From contig JAEZLJ010000080.1 in assembly GCA_023415275.1 (NCBI GenBank), positions 1-17,816 of the forward strand: DNA of 17,816 nt, in the 5' to 3' direction. Below, one piece after another: positions 1-7,642 of the stretch. This DNA is from Bacteroidota bacterium (GTDB lineage Bacteria; Bacteroidota; Bacteroidia; Chitinophagales; Chitinophagaceae). The stretch's first letter is position 1. Each line of letters begins with the position of its first letter. The position numbers and the translations under genes are program-made. A model generated the notes under the pieces. It did not search any database. It saw only the letters and a program-made list of their open reading frames with translations, and was not told where the DNA came from.

Positions 1-1
1 G

Positions 2-166
2 CACATGGCTATAGGCATTGTCATTGCAGCTATTTTTATAGTTTCGGACAGGTTCTCCACCACTTTTTCTGTAAAAGGCAACCTTCCCCCCTTCCTGGCT
101 GCCTGGATTCCCAACGTGGTATTTTCATTTGTAGCCTATTATCTCTATAAAAAAGCGCCTAAATAA
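2..166 (+). CDS. LptF/LptG family permease, C-terminal end (partial)
   Basis: Only the last 54 codons of a gene that begins left of the window. The reading frame is open from base 2 to a TAA at 164-166. It encodes a hydrophobic segment, then the stretch FSVKGNLPPFLAAWIPNVV, a second hydrophobic segment, and a short basic tail (YKKAPK). This 'G-x-LPPFLAAWIPN' turn followed by a last membrane helix is the typical C-terminus of YjgP/YjgQ (LptF/LptG) permeases. These are inner-membrane subunits that, with the LptB ATPase, extract lipopolysaccharide and pass it to the periplasmic bridge. I cannot tell LptF from LptG in this fragment. It converges on tgt across 482 bases; in many Bacteroidota, as I recall, this permease follows tgt on the same strand, so the arrangement here may be rearranged. 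Confidence 0.72.
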   Translation, partial: HMAIGIVIAAIFIVSDRFSTTFSVKGNLPPFLAAWIPNVVFSFVAYYLYKKAPK

Positions 167-648
167 GCTCCTGTCACAATATAAATAGGTATAGTTCTTA
201 GCTATATGATTGGCCATTCCCTGTCTTTGGCCTTTATCACTTACCCTGCTAACCATCTCATGGCAACGAGCGGGCTACTCCCTACCTCCTGCCTATGAAC
301 TCCCTACCTGCAGTATAGATACTGCGTGATCATCACGCAGTATCTATACCGTAAATAGGGGGTTGATAGGGCGATGCTATACCGGAAACAGTGCTAAAGG
401 CCCTTGGACCGCCAGGATTGGATAGGACCTCTAAGGATAATGAAGGCAGATGAATTAATATCAGTTTTAGCTGATGGCTAGCTTTCTTATGGATCGGGCA
501 ATCCACATCTATAAAATAAGAGATGATGGGTAACAGTTTAGAAGATGGGAAATTATATCTCTCAATAAGTACAGGCAATTACGCTTTGTCCATCAAAGGA
601 TTAGTTAATTGATTTTCTTTCCATGACAATTCTCCCTGTTTAGGGAAA
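167..648. other. 482-base intergenic stretch with no convincing gene
   Basis: This is the gap between the convergent permease and tgt genes. It holds the long palindrome at 292-370, an 11-base direct repeat ACTCCCTACCT at 277-287 and 299-309 (22 bases apart), and two copies of ATAGGG at 355-360 and 366-371. An 81-codon minus-strand frame (333-578) exists, but it runs through half of the palindrome, resembles no family I know and has no clear promoter, so I do not call it a gene. A weak 5-bp hairpin (633-646) near the tgt stop has no T-run and is not a convincing terminator. Confidence 0.6.
292..370. repeat. 79-base imperfect palindrome with a perfect 18-bp core
   Basis: The core is GTATAGATACTGCGTGAT (313-330), one central C (331), then the exact reverse complement ATCACGCAGTATCTATAC (332-349). 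Pairing continues outward around the same centre: 298-306 pair with 356-364 (one G-T wobble) and 292-296 pair with 366-370, so about 35 of 39 positions pair. There is essentially no loop and no following T-run, so it does not look like a standard intrinsic terminator. It could be a protein-binding site, a cruciform-forming repeat, a small non-autonomous element, or a transcript-stabilising hairpin between convergent genes. No second copy is in this window. Confidence 0.85.
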
Positions 649-1788
649 TTATAGCCTTGTCTTTAAAACAGGGATCATTTCTTCTTTCCAGGAAATGAAG
701 TCGCCCTGGAGAATGTGCTTGCGGGCCTCCCGCACCAGCCAGAGGTAAAAAGCAAGGTTTTGAACCGAGGCAATGGTAAGCCCCAGGAGCTCGCCAGCCT
801 TAAAAAGATGGCGGACATAGGCCTTACTGTAATAGTGGCTGAATTCAGCATCTAGGCCATCGTCAATGGGAGAAAAGTCATGCTCCCATTTTTTATTGTC
901 AATATTGATGACGCCTTTAGTTGTAAAAAGCATGGCATTGCGGCCATTGCGGGTAGGCATTACACAGTCAAACATATCAATACCTAAGGAAATGCATTCC
1001 AGTATGTTCCATGGGGTGCCCACTCCCATCAGGTAGCGTGGTTTTGCCTTTGGCAGGTTTTCGCAGCATAGCTGGCAGATCTCGTACATTACGGGTTCGG
1101 GCTCGCCCACACTAAGGCCACCAATGGCATTGCCTGTGGCTTCTTTAGAAGCTATGTATTCACAGGAAGCTTTACGCAGGTCATGATACACCGCTCCCTG
1201 CACTATGGGAAAGAGGTTTTGAGTATGGCCATACCTGTCCTGCGTGCTGTTGAAATGAGTAAAGCACCTGTCCAGCCAGCGGTGCGTAAGGTTCATGGAA
1301 TCCAGTGCATACTTATATTCTGAATTGGCGGGCGGACATTCATCAAATGCCATCATGATATCCGCGCCAATAGTACGCTCGATATCCATCACCTTTTCGG
1401 GGGTAAATAAATGCCGGCTGCCATCAATATGGCTTTGAAACATCACACCCTCTTCATTGATCTTCCTGTTGCCGGAAAGCGAAAACACCTGGAAGCCACC
1501 GCTATCGGTGAGTATAGGCCTATCCCAGTTCATGAACCGGTGCAATCCGCCCGCTGCCTCCAGGGTCTGCATGCCCGGGCGCAGGTACAGGTGATAGGTA
1601 TTTCCCAGGATGATATGCGGATTGACTTCCGATTTTAGTTGCTGCTGCGATACTGCCTTTACACTGCCAATGGTACCGACGGGCATAAAGATGGGGGTTT
1701 CGATCTCCCCATGATCAGTGGTGATCTTCCCTGCGCGGGCCGCACTTCTATCATCGGTTTTCAGTAAATCAAAGGCTAAAGCAGGCAT
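649..1788 (-). CDS. tgt: tRNA-guanine transglycosylase (Tgt), queuosine pathway
   Basis: Exchanges guanine-34 for preQ1 in the anticodon of GUN-type tRNAs, the step that commits tRNA to queuosine modification. 379 residues, near the usual family length. The preQ1 pocket and general-base Asp are seen in TDSGGFQVFSL (D95), and the nucleophile region is GIDMFDCVMPTRNGR with D274. The C-terminal zinc site of the well-studied enzymes (CxCxxC plus His) is missing: the equivalent segment reads SPIDDGLDAEFSHYYSK and has no cysteine. I recall the same loss in other Bacteroidota Tgt proteins, so this is probably lineage-typical rather than damage. The frame stays open upstream to 1893, but I chose the ATG at 1788 because the protein there starts like the family (MPALAFDLL) and because a promoter lies at 1809-1838, inside the longer frame. 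Confidence 0.95.
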   Translation of the reverse strand: MPALAFDLLKTDDRSAARAGKITTDHGEIETPIFMPVGTIGSVKAVSQQQLKSEVNPHIILGNTYHLYLRPGMQTLEAAGGLHRFMNWDRPILTDSGGFQVFSLSGNRKINEEGVMFQSHIDGSRHLFTPEKVMDIERTIGADIMMAFDECPPANSEYKYALDSMNLTHRWLDRCFTHFNSTQDRYGHTQNLFPIVQGAVYHDLRKASCEYIASKEATGNAIGGLSVGEPEPVMYEICQLCCENLPKAKPRYLMGVGTPWNILECISLGIDMFDCVMPTRNGRNAMLFTTKGVINIDNKKWEHDFSPIDDGLDAEFSHYYSKAYVRHLFKAGELLGLTIASVQNLAFYLWLVREARKHILQGDFISWKEEMIPVLKTRL

Positions 1789-1808
1789 AGATTTAAAAAA
1801 TTGGGCTG

Positions 1809-1838
1809 CAAGATAAGGGCAATGAGAATTATGGCAAA
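1809..1838 (-). promoter_or_regulatory. Bacteroidota-type promoter of tgt
   Basis: Read on the minus strand: TTTG (1835-1838), a spacer of exactly 19 bases, then TATCTTG (1809-1815), matching the phylum consensus TTTG-N19-TAnnTTTG with one base shortened in the -7 box. Transcription would start near 1803, giving a leader of about 15 bases before the ATG at 1788. Confidence 0.65.
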
Positions 1839-1878
1839 TTTGTGAAGTGCAGACTGCGCTTGAAATGCAGCACTGTAC

Positions 1879-1886
1879 TATCTTCG
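1879..1886 (+). promoter_or_regulatory. -7 box of the glycosyltransferase gene
   Basis: TATCTTCG matches TAnnTTTG at seven of eight positions and lies 5 bases before the ATG at 1892. A TTG at 1860-1862 could serve as the -33 element, but the spacer is only 16 bases. This promoter and that of tgt share the roughly 100-base divergent gap, facing away from each other. The expected start of transcription falls at or just before the start codon, so the mRNA may have almost no leader. Confidence 0.5.
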
Positions 1887-1891
1887 CGCCC

Positions 1892-3010
1892 ATGCTTATG
1901 AGGTGGGAATTCCTTGTTTTTTATGCCCTGGTGGCAGTAACCCTTGTGCAACTATTTTACTACCTTTTTTTCTTCAGGCGTGTGGCCTTTTACAAGCCTG
2001 CGCCAAAAGTGCAATCCCAGGAACACCCGGTTTCAGTAGTGATCTGTGCACGGGATGAGGATGAGAATCTTGCGCGCCATTTGCCCGGTGTGCTGGTGCA
2101 GGAATATGCCAGCACCAACGAGGTAATTGTTGTGAATGATAATTCGCTTGACGATTCGAAATACATATTGGCAGAACTTCAGAAAACTTTCAGGAAACTT
2201 CAGGTAGTTGACCTGACACAGGAAGCCAAGATGATAGCTGGTAAAAAGTTTCCCCTGTCTATAGGCATTAAAGAAGCCAAACACGAGATAGTGCTTTTGA
2301 CTGATGCTGACTGTGTGCCTGCCAGCGAACACTGGATGCATAAGATGCAGGATGCCTTCAGCAATGGTGTGGAAGTGGCATTGGGTTATGGGGCTTACAC
2401 CAAAATGCCGGGTCTGTTGAATAAGATCATCAGGTTTGAAACCTTTCATACCGCCCTGCAATATTTCGGGTATGCTTTGGCTGGTAAACCCTATATGGGC
2501 GTGGGTAGAAACCTGGCTTACCGAAAGAATTTATTCTTTAGGAATAAGGGCTTTTCTTCCATCAATCACATACCAAGCGGAGATGACGACCTTTTTATCA
2601 ATAAGGTAGCCAACAAACACAATACAACAGTGGTGCTGGATCCGGAGGCTTTTACTTTATCTAATCCCAAACGCACCTGGAAGGATTGGATGCGGCAAAA
2701 GAACCGGCATTACAGCACTGGTAAATTTTATAAGTCTTCGCATAAGTTCTTACTGGGATTGTACACTTTTTCATTTTTTCTTTTTTATCCCCTCTTCATA
2801 GCATCAGCGATAGCATTTGACTGGAGATGGAGTTTGATACCATTAGCTGTGCGACTGATCACGCAAGGCATCATCTGGAATAAGGCCATGAAAAGACTGG
2901 GCGAAAGCGATCTTTTCTCTTTATTCTTATTCTGGGACATCTGGATGTTCATTTATTATATCATTTTTGCTCCTGCATTATGGAAAAAGCCAAAGAAGAC
3001 CTGGGACTAA
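1892..3010 (+). CDS. Membrane-anchored family 2 glycosyltransferase
   Basis: Likely transfers a sugar from a nucleotide-sugar donor to an envelope lipid or polysaccharide acceptor, with its catalytic domain in the cytoplasm. 372 residues from the start used here. Order: one N-terminal membrane helix (about residues 5-28), a GT-A domain with SVVICARDE, the donor-site Asp in VVNDNSLDDS (D83), the metal-binding DAD (138-140), the acceptor/base motif GDDD (231-233) and QKNRH (269-273) in place of the usual Q/RxxRW. Two or three membrane helices follow. The substrate cannot be read from sequence. The frame is open to 1847, but a -7 box at 1879-1886 argues for starting at 1892 (or the ATG at 1898). 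rsmG follows after 69 bases on the same strand and may be co-transcribed. Confidence 0.88.
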   Translation: MLMRWEFLVFYALVAVTLVQLFYYLFFFRRVAFYKPAPKVQSQEHPVSVVICARDEDENLARHLPGVLVQEYASTNEVIVVNDNSLDDSKYILAELQKTFRKLQVVDLTQEAKMIAGKKFPLSIGIKEAKHEIVLLTDADCVPASEHWMHKMQDAFSNGVEVALGYGAYTKMPGLLNKIIRFETFHTALQYFGYALAGKPYMGVGRNLAYRKNLFFRNKGFSSINHIPSGDDDLFINKVANKHNTTVVLDPEAFTLSNPKRTWKDWMRQKNRHYSTGKFYKSSHKFLLGLYTFSFFLFYPLFIASAIAFDWRWSLIPLAVRLITQGIIWNKAMKRLGESDLFSLFLFWDIWMFIYYIIFAPALWKKPKKTWD

Positions 3011-3079
3011 CCTGGTTGTCTTTGCCACTACACTGAATGCAGCCTAATAAGCATACCGGCATCACTGAAAGCCTGATCA

Positions 3080-3727
3080 ATGGATATACTATTAAAATAT
3101 TTTTCTGATTTCTCTGCTAGGCAGATAGAACAGTATCGGTCGCTGGAAGCCCTTTATAAAGACTGGAATGCTAAGATCAATGTGATATCAAGGAAGGATA
3201 TTGATAGCCTTTATGAAAAGCATGTGCTGCATTCATTGGCCATTGCTGCTGCATTTGATTTTCCTCCTGGCCTCGAGATCGTTGATATCGGCACAGGTGG
3301 CGGTTTTCCCGGCATTCCCCTGGCCATATTTTTTCCCGAGGTAAAATTTCACCTGGTGGACAGCATAGGAAAGAAACTGAAGATAGTGGAAGCCGTGAAA
3401 GAAGCCACCGGGTTAAATAATGTGACCACCCAACATGGACGGGCGCAAGAGATCAAAAACAGGAAATTTGATTTTGCAGTAAGCCGCGCGGTAGCTCCTC
3501 TAAAAGACCTGTTGCAATGGAGCAGGCCTTTATTGAAGTCTTCATCCTACACCATGGAATCATTATCAGGCCAGGTGCTGCTACATTCAGGGCTCATTTG
3601 TTTAAAGGGTGGCGACCTTGCCCAGGAAATTTCTGACAGCGGGGCCAAGCCCAGGATGATCGAAATTTCAAGTTTGTTTGAAGAAGAATATTTTAAAGAA
3701 AAGTACCTGCTTTATGTAAAAAAGTAG
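3080..3727 (+). CDS. rsmG: 16S rRNA (guanine-527 N7) methyltransferase RsmG
   Basis: Methylates N7 of G527 in the decoding region of 16S rRNA, using S-adenosylmethionine. 215 residues, normal for the family. Diagnostic parts are the N-terminal YKDWNAKINVISRKD (26-40), the SAM-binding loop VDIGTGGGFPGIPLA (68-82), the ribose-binding acidic turn VDSIGKKLKIV, and SRAVAPL followed by the late strand LICLKGGDL. A short extra segment (about SSYTMESLSGQVLLHSG) sits before that last strand. In other bacteria loss of this enzyme gives low-level streptomycin resistance (known of the family). It is placed downstream of the glycosyltransferase and ends at a hairpin shared with the convergent peptidase gene. 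Confidence 0.96.
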   Translation: MDILLKYFSDFSARQIEQYRSLEALYKDWNAKINVISRKDIDSLYEKHVLHSLAIAAAFDFPPGLEIVDIGTGGGFPGIPLAIFFPEVKFHLVDSIGKKLKIVEAVKEATGLNNVTTQHGRAQEIKNRKFDFAVSRAVAPLKDLLQWSRPLLKSSSYTMESLSGQVLLHSGLICLKGGDLAQEISDSGAKPRMIEISSLFEEEYFKEKYLLYVKK

Positions 3728-3788
3728 GCCAGGCAATCACCTGGATCGTCATTATATATTTTATCGTTTGTCTAACACATAAGGACAA

Positions 3789-3826
3789 GATAAAGCCTCA
3801 ACACTATACAGCGTTGAGGCTTTATC
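3789..3826. terminator. Two-way terminator between rsmG and the M1 peptidase gene
   Basis: A perfect 14-bp stem, GATAAAGCCTCAAC (3789-3802) with GTTGAGGCTTTATC (3813-3826), and a 10-base loop. The A/T-rich outer part of the stem gives a short U-run on either strand. It sits 61 bases after the rsmG stop and 21 before the end of the convergent gene, so it probably stops both transcripts. Confidence 0.8.
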
Positions 3827-3847
3827 GTGAGATGAAATGCTATCGCA

Positions 3848-5851
3848 TTACCATTTCAATTCGAGCAGGTTGTTCTTTCTTTCTACATCTGCCATTCTGA
3901 ATGACGGATCAATTTCCACGGATGTTATATCTGTTAGCTTACGGGAAGATGTGATCTCATAAGTGGGGTGTGTCCACCTCCATTCTTCGTAAACTTTACG
4001 GCCCTCCTGCCCTTCTTCGGCAGACTTTTCACCAAACATCAGGGACATAGGAATGTAGTGCCATTCACTTGAACCATCCTTGAAAGTGACCTTTACATCT
4101 ATAGGCATAGGCATCATGCCCACGTTGCGCAACCTTATATTGGTTCCGTTGCCTACTTCCCATAAGCTGTCAATAGCATAGTCAATTGTTTTTGTAGAAC
4201 TGACCCAATACTCTTTATACCAGTCCAGCTGGATATTGCTTGCTTTCTCAGCCACCCTGATAAAATCACTTGCATTGGGATGCTTGAATCTCCATTGACG
4301 GTAATAATCCAGCAACACCTCGTCTCTTTTTTTAGCACCGATTATATAACCGAGTTGTTCCAGGAAAACAGCGCCCTTGGAATAGGCTGCATTGCTATAG
4401 GCAAAGTTGGTATTGTAATGGTCGGAATGTGTGCTCATGGCCTCTTCCTTTCCACTTTTCACCAGCCTGAAGTATCCATTATAATTGGGAGCCTGTAACA
4501 ACGGTTTGATAGCAGCTACAGAATCTGATCTTTTCAATGCCTCGGGATTATTGGCCAGGTTCTTCCTGATCACCTGTTGGCGATAGTATTCTTCCACCTT
4601 GTTAGTGGCAAATTCAGTAAACCCTTCATCCATCCATGGGTATAAAGATTCGTTAGTGCCTAACATACCCTGGTACCAGCTATGCATCCATTCGTGAAAG
4701 GCTGTTCCGATGGAAGGTCCGGATATCATGGTGCAGTTGGGATATTCCATTCCACCATCGCCGCCATGAATAAAGGAATACTGCTTGTATGGATAATCGC
4801 CAAAGGTTTTCTTTATGTATGGAAATACTGTAACGGCCGCATTGGCTACATCTTCCCACAGTCCATCCCATTTTTGAGCATAGTTATTAAAATCATTCTT
4901 GTATCCTGCACGCGCAGCAGGGCTCATATCTTCCCATACATCACGAGAGGGCTGACCATTATATATCACATTAATGGTAGGCCCACCAGGCACCTGCTTT
5001 ACAATATGTTTGTATTCAGGATCTGCAGCCCATGCAAAATCGTGCACATTAGGTGCTACAAAATGCCAGGTCAGCTTTTTTGCTTTTGAACCAGGACCTT
5101 TTGAGCCATTGGATCCATATCCCACTTCATTGGCATTGGCAATGGTACCAGAACCTCCCAGCATATAATTACCATCAATATTGATCTTTACATCATAGTC
5201 GCCCCAAACACCATAAAACTCCCTGGCAATGTAGGGTGTGGGATGCCATCCTTCATAATCATACTCTACTAGTTTGGGATACCACTGTGTCATGGTATAA
5301 CGGACAAGTGTAGATGGATTATCACGGCCACTTCTGCGCACCTGCAATGGCACCTGTGCATCCCATTCCATATCAAATACCACCTTTGATTTAGGAAGGA
5401 TTGGCTTATCAAGCATTACTTCCAGGATGGTCTCATGTAATTTAGTTTTTTGCTCACGGCCATTCATCTTTATAGACGAGACCTTTTCATACCCGATTTC
5501 TTCAGGAGTAAGATTAACGATGCGGTCTTCCACCCTTGGATCCCAATCGCCGATCTCATTTCCATTCCTGTCTTTTCCCAGTATGATACCACCCTGCCGG
5601 CGGCTGCGTACATCCATCATACTATTGGGTTGAAAGGCATTCCAATACAAATGAAAGAATACACGGTTGAGTGTGTCGGGTGAATTATTCCAGTATTCTA
5701 TCTGCTGCTTGCCCTTGTATTGATTGTTCTGCACATTCATGTCAATGTTCATCGTGTATTTTACACGTTGCTGCCATCTGTCGGGTTGCGCAAAAAGGGT
5801 GAAGGAAGAAAAAAGAAAAAGGATAAAGAAATGAATAAAGGGTCTCTTCAT
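3848..5851 (-). CDS. Secreted M1-family zinc aminopeptidase
   Basis: A gluzincin metallopeptidase likely to trim N-terminal residues from peptides in the periplasm or at the outer membrane. 667 residues. The N-terminus is a clear signal peptide (KRPFIHFFILFLFSSFTLFAQ, cleavage probably before Q or P). A beta-rich N-terminal domain follows, then the substrate-anchoring motif GGMEYP (366-371), the zinc motif HEWMH (386-390) and the third ligand E409 in MDEGFTEF, giving HExxH-x18-E. A helical C-terminal part and a short beta tail end the protein; I see no type IX sorting domain. The frame is open to 5926, but the ATG at 5851 places the signal peptide at the very N-terminus and is preferred. It is monocistronic by position: a terminator hairpin lies upstream and another downstream. 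Confidence 0.93.
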   Translation of the reverse strand: MKRPFIHFFILFLFSSFTLFAQPDRWQQRVKYTMNIDMNVQNNQYKGKQQIEYWNNSPDTLNRVFFHLYWNAFQPNSMMDVRSRRQGGIILGKDRNGNEIGDWDPRVEDRIVNLTPEEIGYEKVSSIKMNGREQKTKLHETILEVMLDKPILPKSKVVFDMEWDAQVPLQVRRSGRDNPSTLVRYTMTQWYPKLVEYDYEGWHPTPYIAREFYGVWGDYDVKINIDGNYMLGGSGTIANANEVGYGSNGSKGPGSKAKKLTWHFVAPNVHDFAWAADPEYKHIVKQVPGGPTINVIYNGQPSRDVWEDMSPAARAGYKNDFNNYAQKWDGLWEDVANAAVTVFPYIKKTFGDYPYKQYSFIHGGDGGMEYPNCTMISGPSIGTAFHEWMHSWYQGMLGTNESLYPWMDEGFTEFATNKVEEYYRQQVIRKNLANNPEALKRSDSVAAIKPLLQAPNYNGYFRLVKSGKEEAMSTHSDHYNTNFAYSNAAYSKGAVFLEQLGYIIGAKKRDEVLLDYYRQWRFKHPNASDFIRVAEKASNIQLDWYKEYWVSSTKTIDYAIDSLWEVGNGTNIRLRNVGMMPMPIDVKVTFKDGSSEWHYIPMSLMFGEKSAEEGQEGRKVYEEWRWTHPTYEITSSRKLTDITSVEIDPSFRMADVERKNNLLELKW

Positions 5852-5967
5852 GTTTTTAAATTGTCTGTTGATTAAACATAAGGTTTGATAGCGCCTGTGT
5901 AAACAGTGAAGCTTATAAGCAGGCAATAGCGGTAAATTTCGCCAAATGAGTGTTATAATAAAAATAA

Positions 5968-5991
5968 AAACCCTGCAATTGTGCAGGGTTT
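5968..5991 (-). terminator. Intrinsic terminator of the PepSY-like gene
   Basis: A 10-bp stem AAACCCTGCA (5968-5977) with TGCAGGGTTT (5982-5991) and a 4-base loop. Read on the minus strand it is followed by a T-rich run (TTATTTTTATTATAA), as expected for factor-independent termination. It lies about 19 bases after the stop of the gene at 6010-6456 and separates it from the M1 peptidase gene downstream. Confidence 0.88.
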
Positions 5992-6009
5992 CACTAATTA
6001 CGTAGAAAG

Positions 6010-6456
6010 TTAGAGGGCGATTGAATCTTCCACCAGTTGTCCTTTTTCATTAAAATACAGGTATTTCTTCTGTATATCATTCTTCCGCGTTTTCAGGCGG
6101 TAACGTTCTGTGCCCCCGGCCCTGTATATAATCTTTGTTTCTTCTACTTCACGGCCGGCGTATTTACTTTTAGCAAAGCCATCTTTTACTTCAGTCGGTA
6201 ACCTGTCAAAAGACCAGTTCTTTTCAGTATTCTCCCACACACCCTTCTTGGTATAATTAGCTTTGAGTGTATCTCCATTATCGATAAAATTTACCCATAC
6301 ATTCAATAGATTATCCTTGTATTCGATGTTTTGGGCATTGGGATATTGTTTGGAAAAGGTTTCTTTCACGGCCTGGGGTACATTATCACTTTGGGCATAT
6401 CCATTGAGGAAACATAGTACCATTCCGAGGACCAGCATCATAAAATTCTTTTTCAT
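6010..6456 (-). CDS. Periplasmic PepSY-like protein (DUF2874 type)
   Basis: 148 residues with a signal peptide (KKNFMMLVLGMVLCFLNGYA, cleavage near AQ-SD). The mature part has two similar halves, each opening with a helix of the form VPxAVKxxFSKxYPNA (VPQAVKETFSKQYPNA, then LPTEVKDGFAKSKYAG) and continuing into strands such as NVWVNFIDNGDTLKANY. This is the pattern of the PepSY-like family common in Bacteroidota periplasms. The molecular role of that family is not established; links to protease inhibition are by name and fold only. It starts 36 bases after the end of rsmI on the same strand, so the two are probably co-transcribed, and it ends at a strong terminator. I see no metal or catalytic motif. 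Confidence 0.82.
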   Translation of the reverse strand: MKKNFMMLVLGMVLCFLNGYAQSDNVPQAVKETFSKQYPNAQNIEYKDNLLNVWVNFIDNGDTLKANYTKKGVWENTEKNWSFDRLPTEVKDGFAKSKYAGREVEETKIIYRAGGTERYRLKTRKNDIQKKYLYFNEKGQLVEDSIAL

Positions 6457-6492
6457 AGTTTATTTTTCTTATCCTATGAAATTTTGATGCCA

Positions 6493-7176
6493 TTATGCAG
6501 GACTGCCTTCAACAATGATCACAATCTCCCCTTTCACTGTTTTGGACTGGAAGTGATCGTGCACCTCCTGCAAGGAACCCCTTGCATTTTCTTCGAACAT
6601 TTTGGTTAGCTCCCTGCTTACTGAACATTGCCGGGAAGCTCCAAAATAAGTAATGAGATCAGCCAGGGTTTTTACCAGCCTTAGGGGTGATTCATAAAAG
6701 ATCATGGTCCTTTCCTCAGTGGCCAGTTTTGTAAGCAAGGTATGCCTGCCTTTCTTTAAGGGTAAAAACCCTTCGAAGGAAAAACGGTTGGTAGTCAACC
6801 CGCTGTTTACAAGAGCAGGTACAAAAGCTGTAGCGCCAGGAAGGGTTTCCACCTTTATACCATTGCGAATACACTCTCTCACCAATAAAAAAGCAGGATC
6901 GGAAATGCCCGGTGTTCCGGCATCTGTGATCACGGCCATCGTTTTGCCTGCAGATAATTGGTCAACCAGGTGCTGCAGTATCTTATGTTCATTATGCTGA
7001 TGGTATGGCGAAAGAGGTTTGCTGATCTGGTAATGGTTCAACAATTTGGAAGAAGTGCGGGTATCCTCTGCAAGAATTACATCCACCTGTTGCAATACTT
7101 CCAGTGCTCTCAAGGTAATGTCCTTTAGATTGCCTATAGGGGTGGGTACCAGGTAAAGCATACCGCTTGTTGCCAT
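6493..7176 (-). CDS. rsmI: 16S rRNA (cytidine-1402 2'-O) methyltransferase RsmI
   Basis: Adds the 2'-O-methyl group to C1402 in the ribosomal P-site region of 16S rRNA. 227 residues, somewhat shorter than the E. coli protein because it stops after the tetrapyrrole-methylase-like core. The motifs are all present: LVPTPIGNLKDITLRAL (9-25), AEDTR (36-40), TDAGTPGISDPA (84-95), LPGATAFVPALVNSGL, the FEGFLP strand, FYESPLRL and SRELTK. The ATG at 7176 is used; a second ATG six codons in (MLYLVPTPIG) is possible. purS ends 121 bases upstream on the same strand and the PepSY-like gene follows 36 bases after. Confidence 0.96.
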   Translation of the reverse strand: MATSGMLYLVPTPIGNLKDITLRALEVLQQVDVILAEDTRTSSKLLNHYQISKPLSPYHQHNEHKILQHLVDQLSAGKTMAVITDAGTPGISDPAFLLVRECIRNGIKVETLPGATAFVPALVNSGLTTNRFSFEGFLPLKKGRHTLLTKLATEERTMIFYESPLRLVKTLADLITYFGASRQCSVSRELTKMFEENARGSLQEVHDHFQSKTVKGEIVIIVEGSPA

Positions 7177-7297
7177 TGCTTCCGAATTTGAATGAATGAA
7201 TACTTACCAGGTAAATATCCAAATAGATGTGACACAGTGCGCCAGTATTAGTACACTATATGATTTGACATCAGAAAAGGTAATGAAGGAAGTTTGA

Positions 7298-7543
7298 TCA
7301 GGAAGCTGTTATTTCAAAATATTCCATAACAGGATTTGCCAACAGCTTTTTGCTGGCCTCCTCGGCTATTTGTTTGGCCTCTTCTGCAGAATTAGCTTCA
7401 ACCTGTAAACTGATATTTTTGCCAATACGTACATCTTCAATCGATTTCAGACCCAAATTACCAAGGCCGGTCATAACCGCTTTTCCCTGCGGATCGAGCA
7501 ATTCTTTTAAAGGCATTACTTTAACCTGTACGTTAAACTTCAT
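7298..7543 (-). CDS. purS: Phosphoribosylformylglycinamidine synthase subunit PurS
   Basis: Small subunit of the three-part FGAM synthase (PurL-PurQ-PurS), which turns FGAR into FGAM in purine synthesis and helps carry ammonia from PurQ to PurL. 81 residues, the normal size. It has the family pattern: an opening beta strand (KFNVQVKVMPLKELLDPQGKAV), the conserved GL..LG..S..DVRIGK core (GLGNLGLKSIEDVRIGKNI), and the helix-strand tail with NPVMEYFEI. purL and purQ are not in this window, so the complex is encoded in scattered loci. A good -7 promoter box lies 20 bases before the start. Confidence 0.95.
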   Translation of the reverse strand: MKFNVQVKVMPLKELLDPQGKAVMTGLGNLGLKSIEDVRIGKNISLQVEANSAEEAKQIAEEASKKLLANPVMEYFEITAS

Positions 7544-7563
7544 TTCTGAAAATATTTATCCGG

Positions 7564-7571
7564 CAAACCTA
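7564..7571 (-). promoter_or_regulatory. -7 box of purS
   Basis: Minus strand TAGGTTTG, an exact match to TAnnTTTG, 20 bases upstream of the purS ATG. No TTTG is found 19 bases further up, so the -33 element is weak. It suggests purS can be transcribed apart from pssA, which ends 71 bases upstream. Confidence 0.5.
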
Positions 7572-7642
7572 AGAAAAAGATCGGCTACTCTTTTGGATTG
7601 TATTACCAACTAAAGGCTTTGAAGTAAATAATAGCCAAGGGA

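Noticed and set aside
333..578. 81-codon minus-strand frame in the gap between the permease and tgt
   Set aside because: It resembles no family I know, runs through half of the long palindrome and has no promoter or start context. I treat it as a chance frame.
630..649. TCCCT-GTTT-AGGGA hairpin as terminator of tgt
   Set aside because: Only five pairs and no T-run on the minus strand.
1411..1638. Plus-strand frame inside tgt, and similar long frames opposite the M1 peptidase, trpS and pepP genes
   Set aside because: They lie wholly opposite genes with clear family motifs and show no domain of their own.
3729..3744. CCAGG-CAATCA-CCTGG hairpin directly after the rsmG stop
   Set aside because: Five base pairs with no T-run; the perfect 14-bp stem at 3789-3826 is the better terminator.
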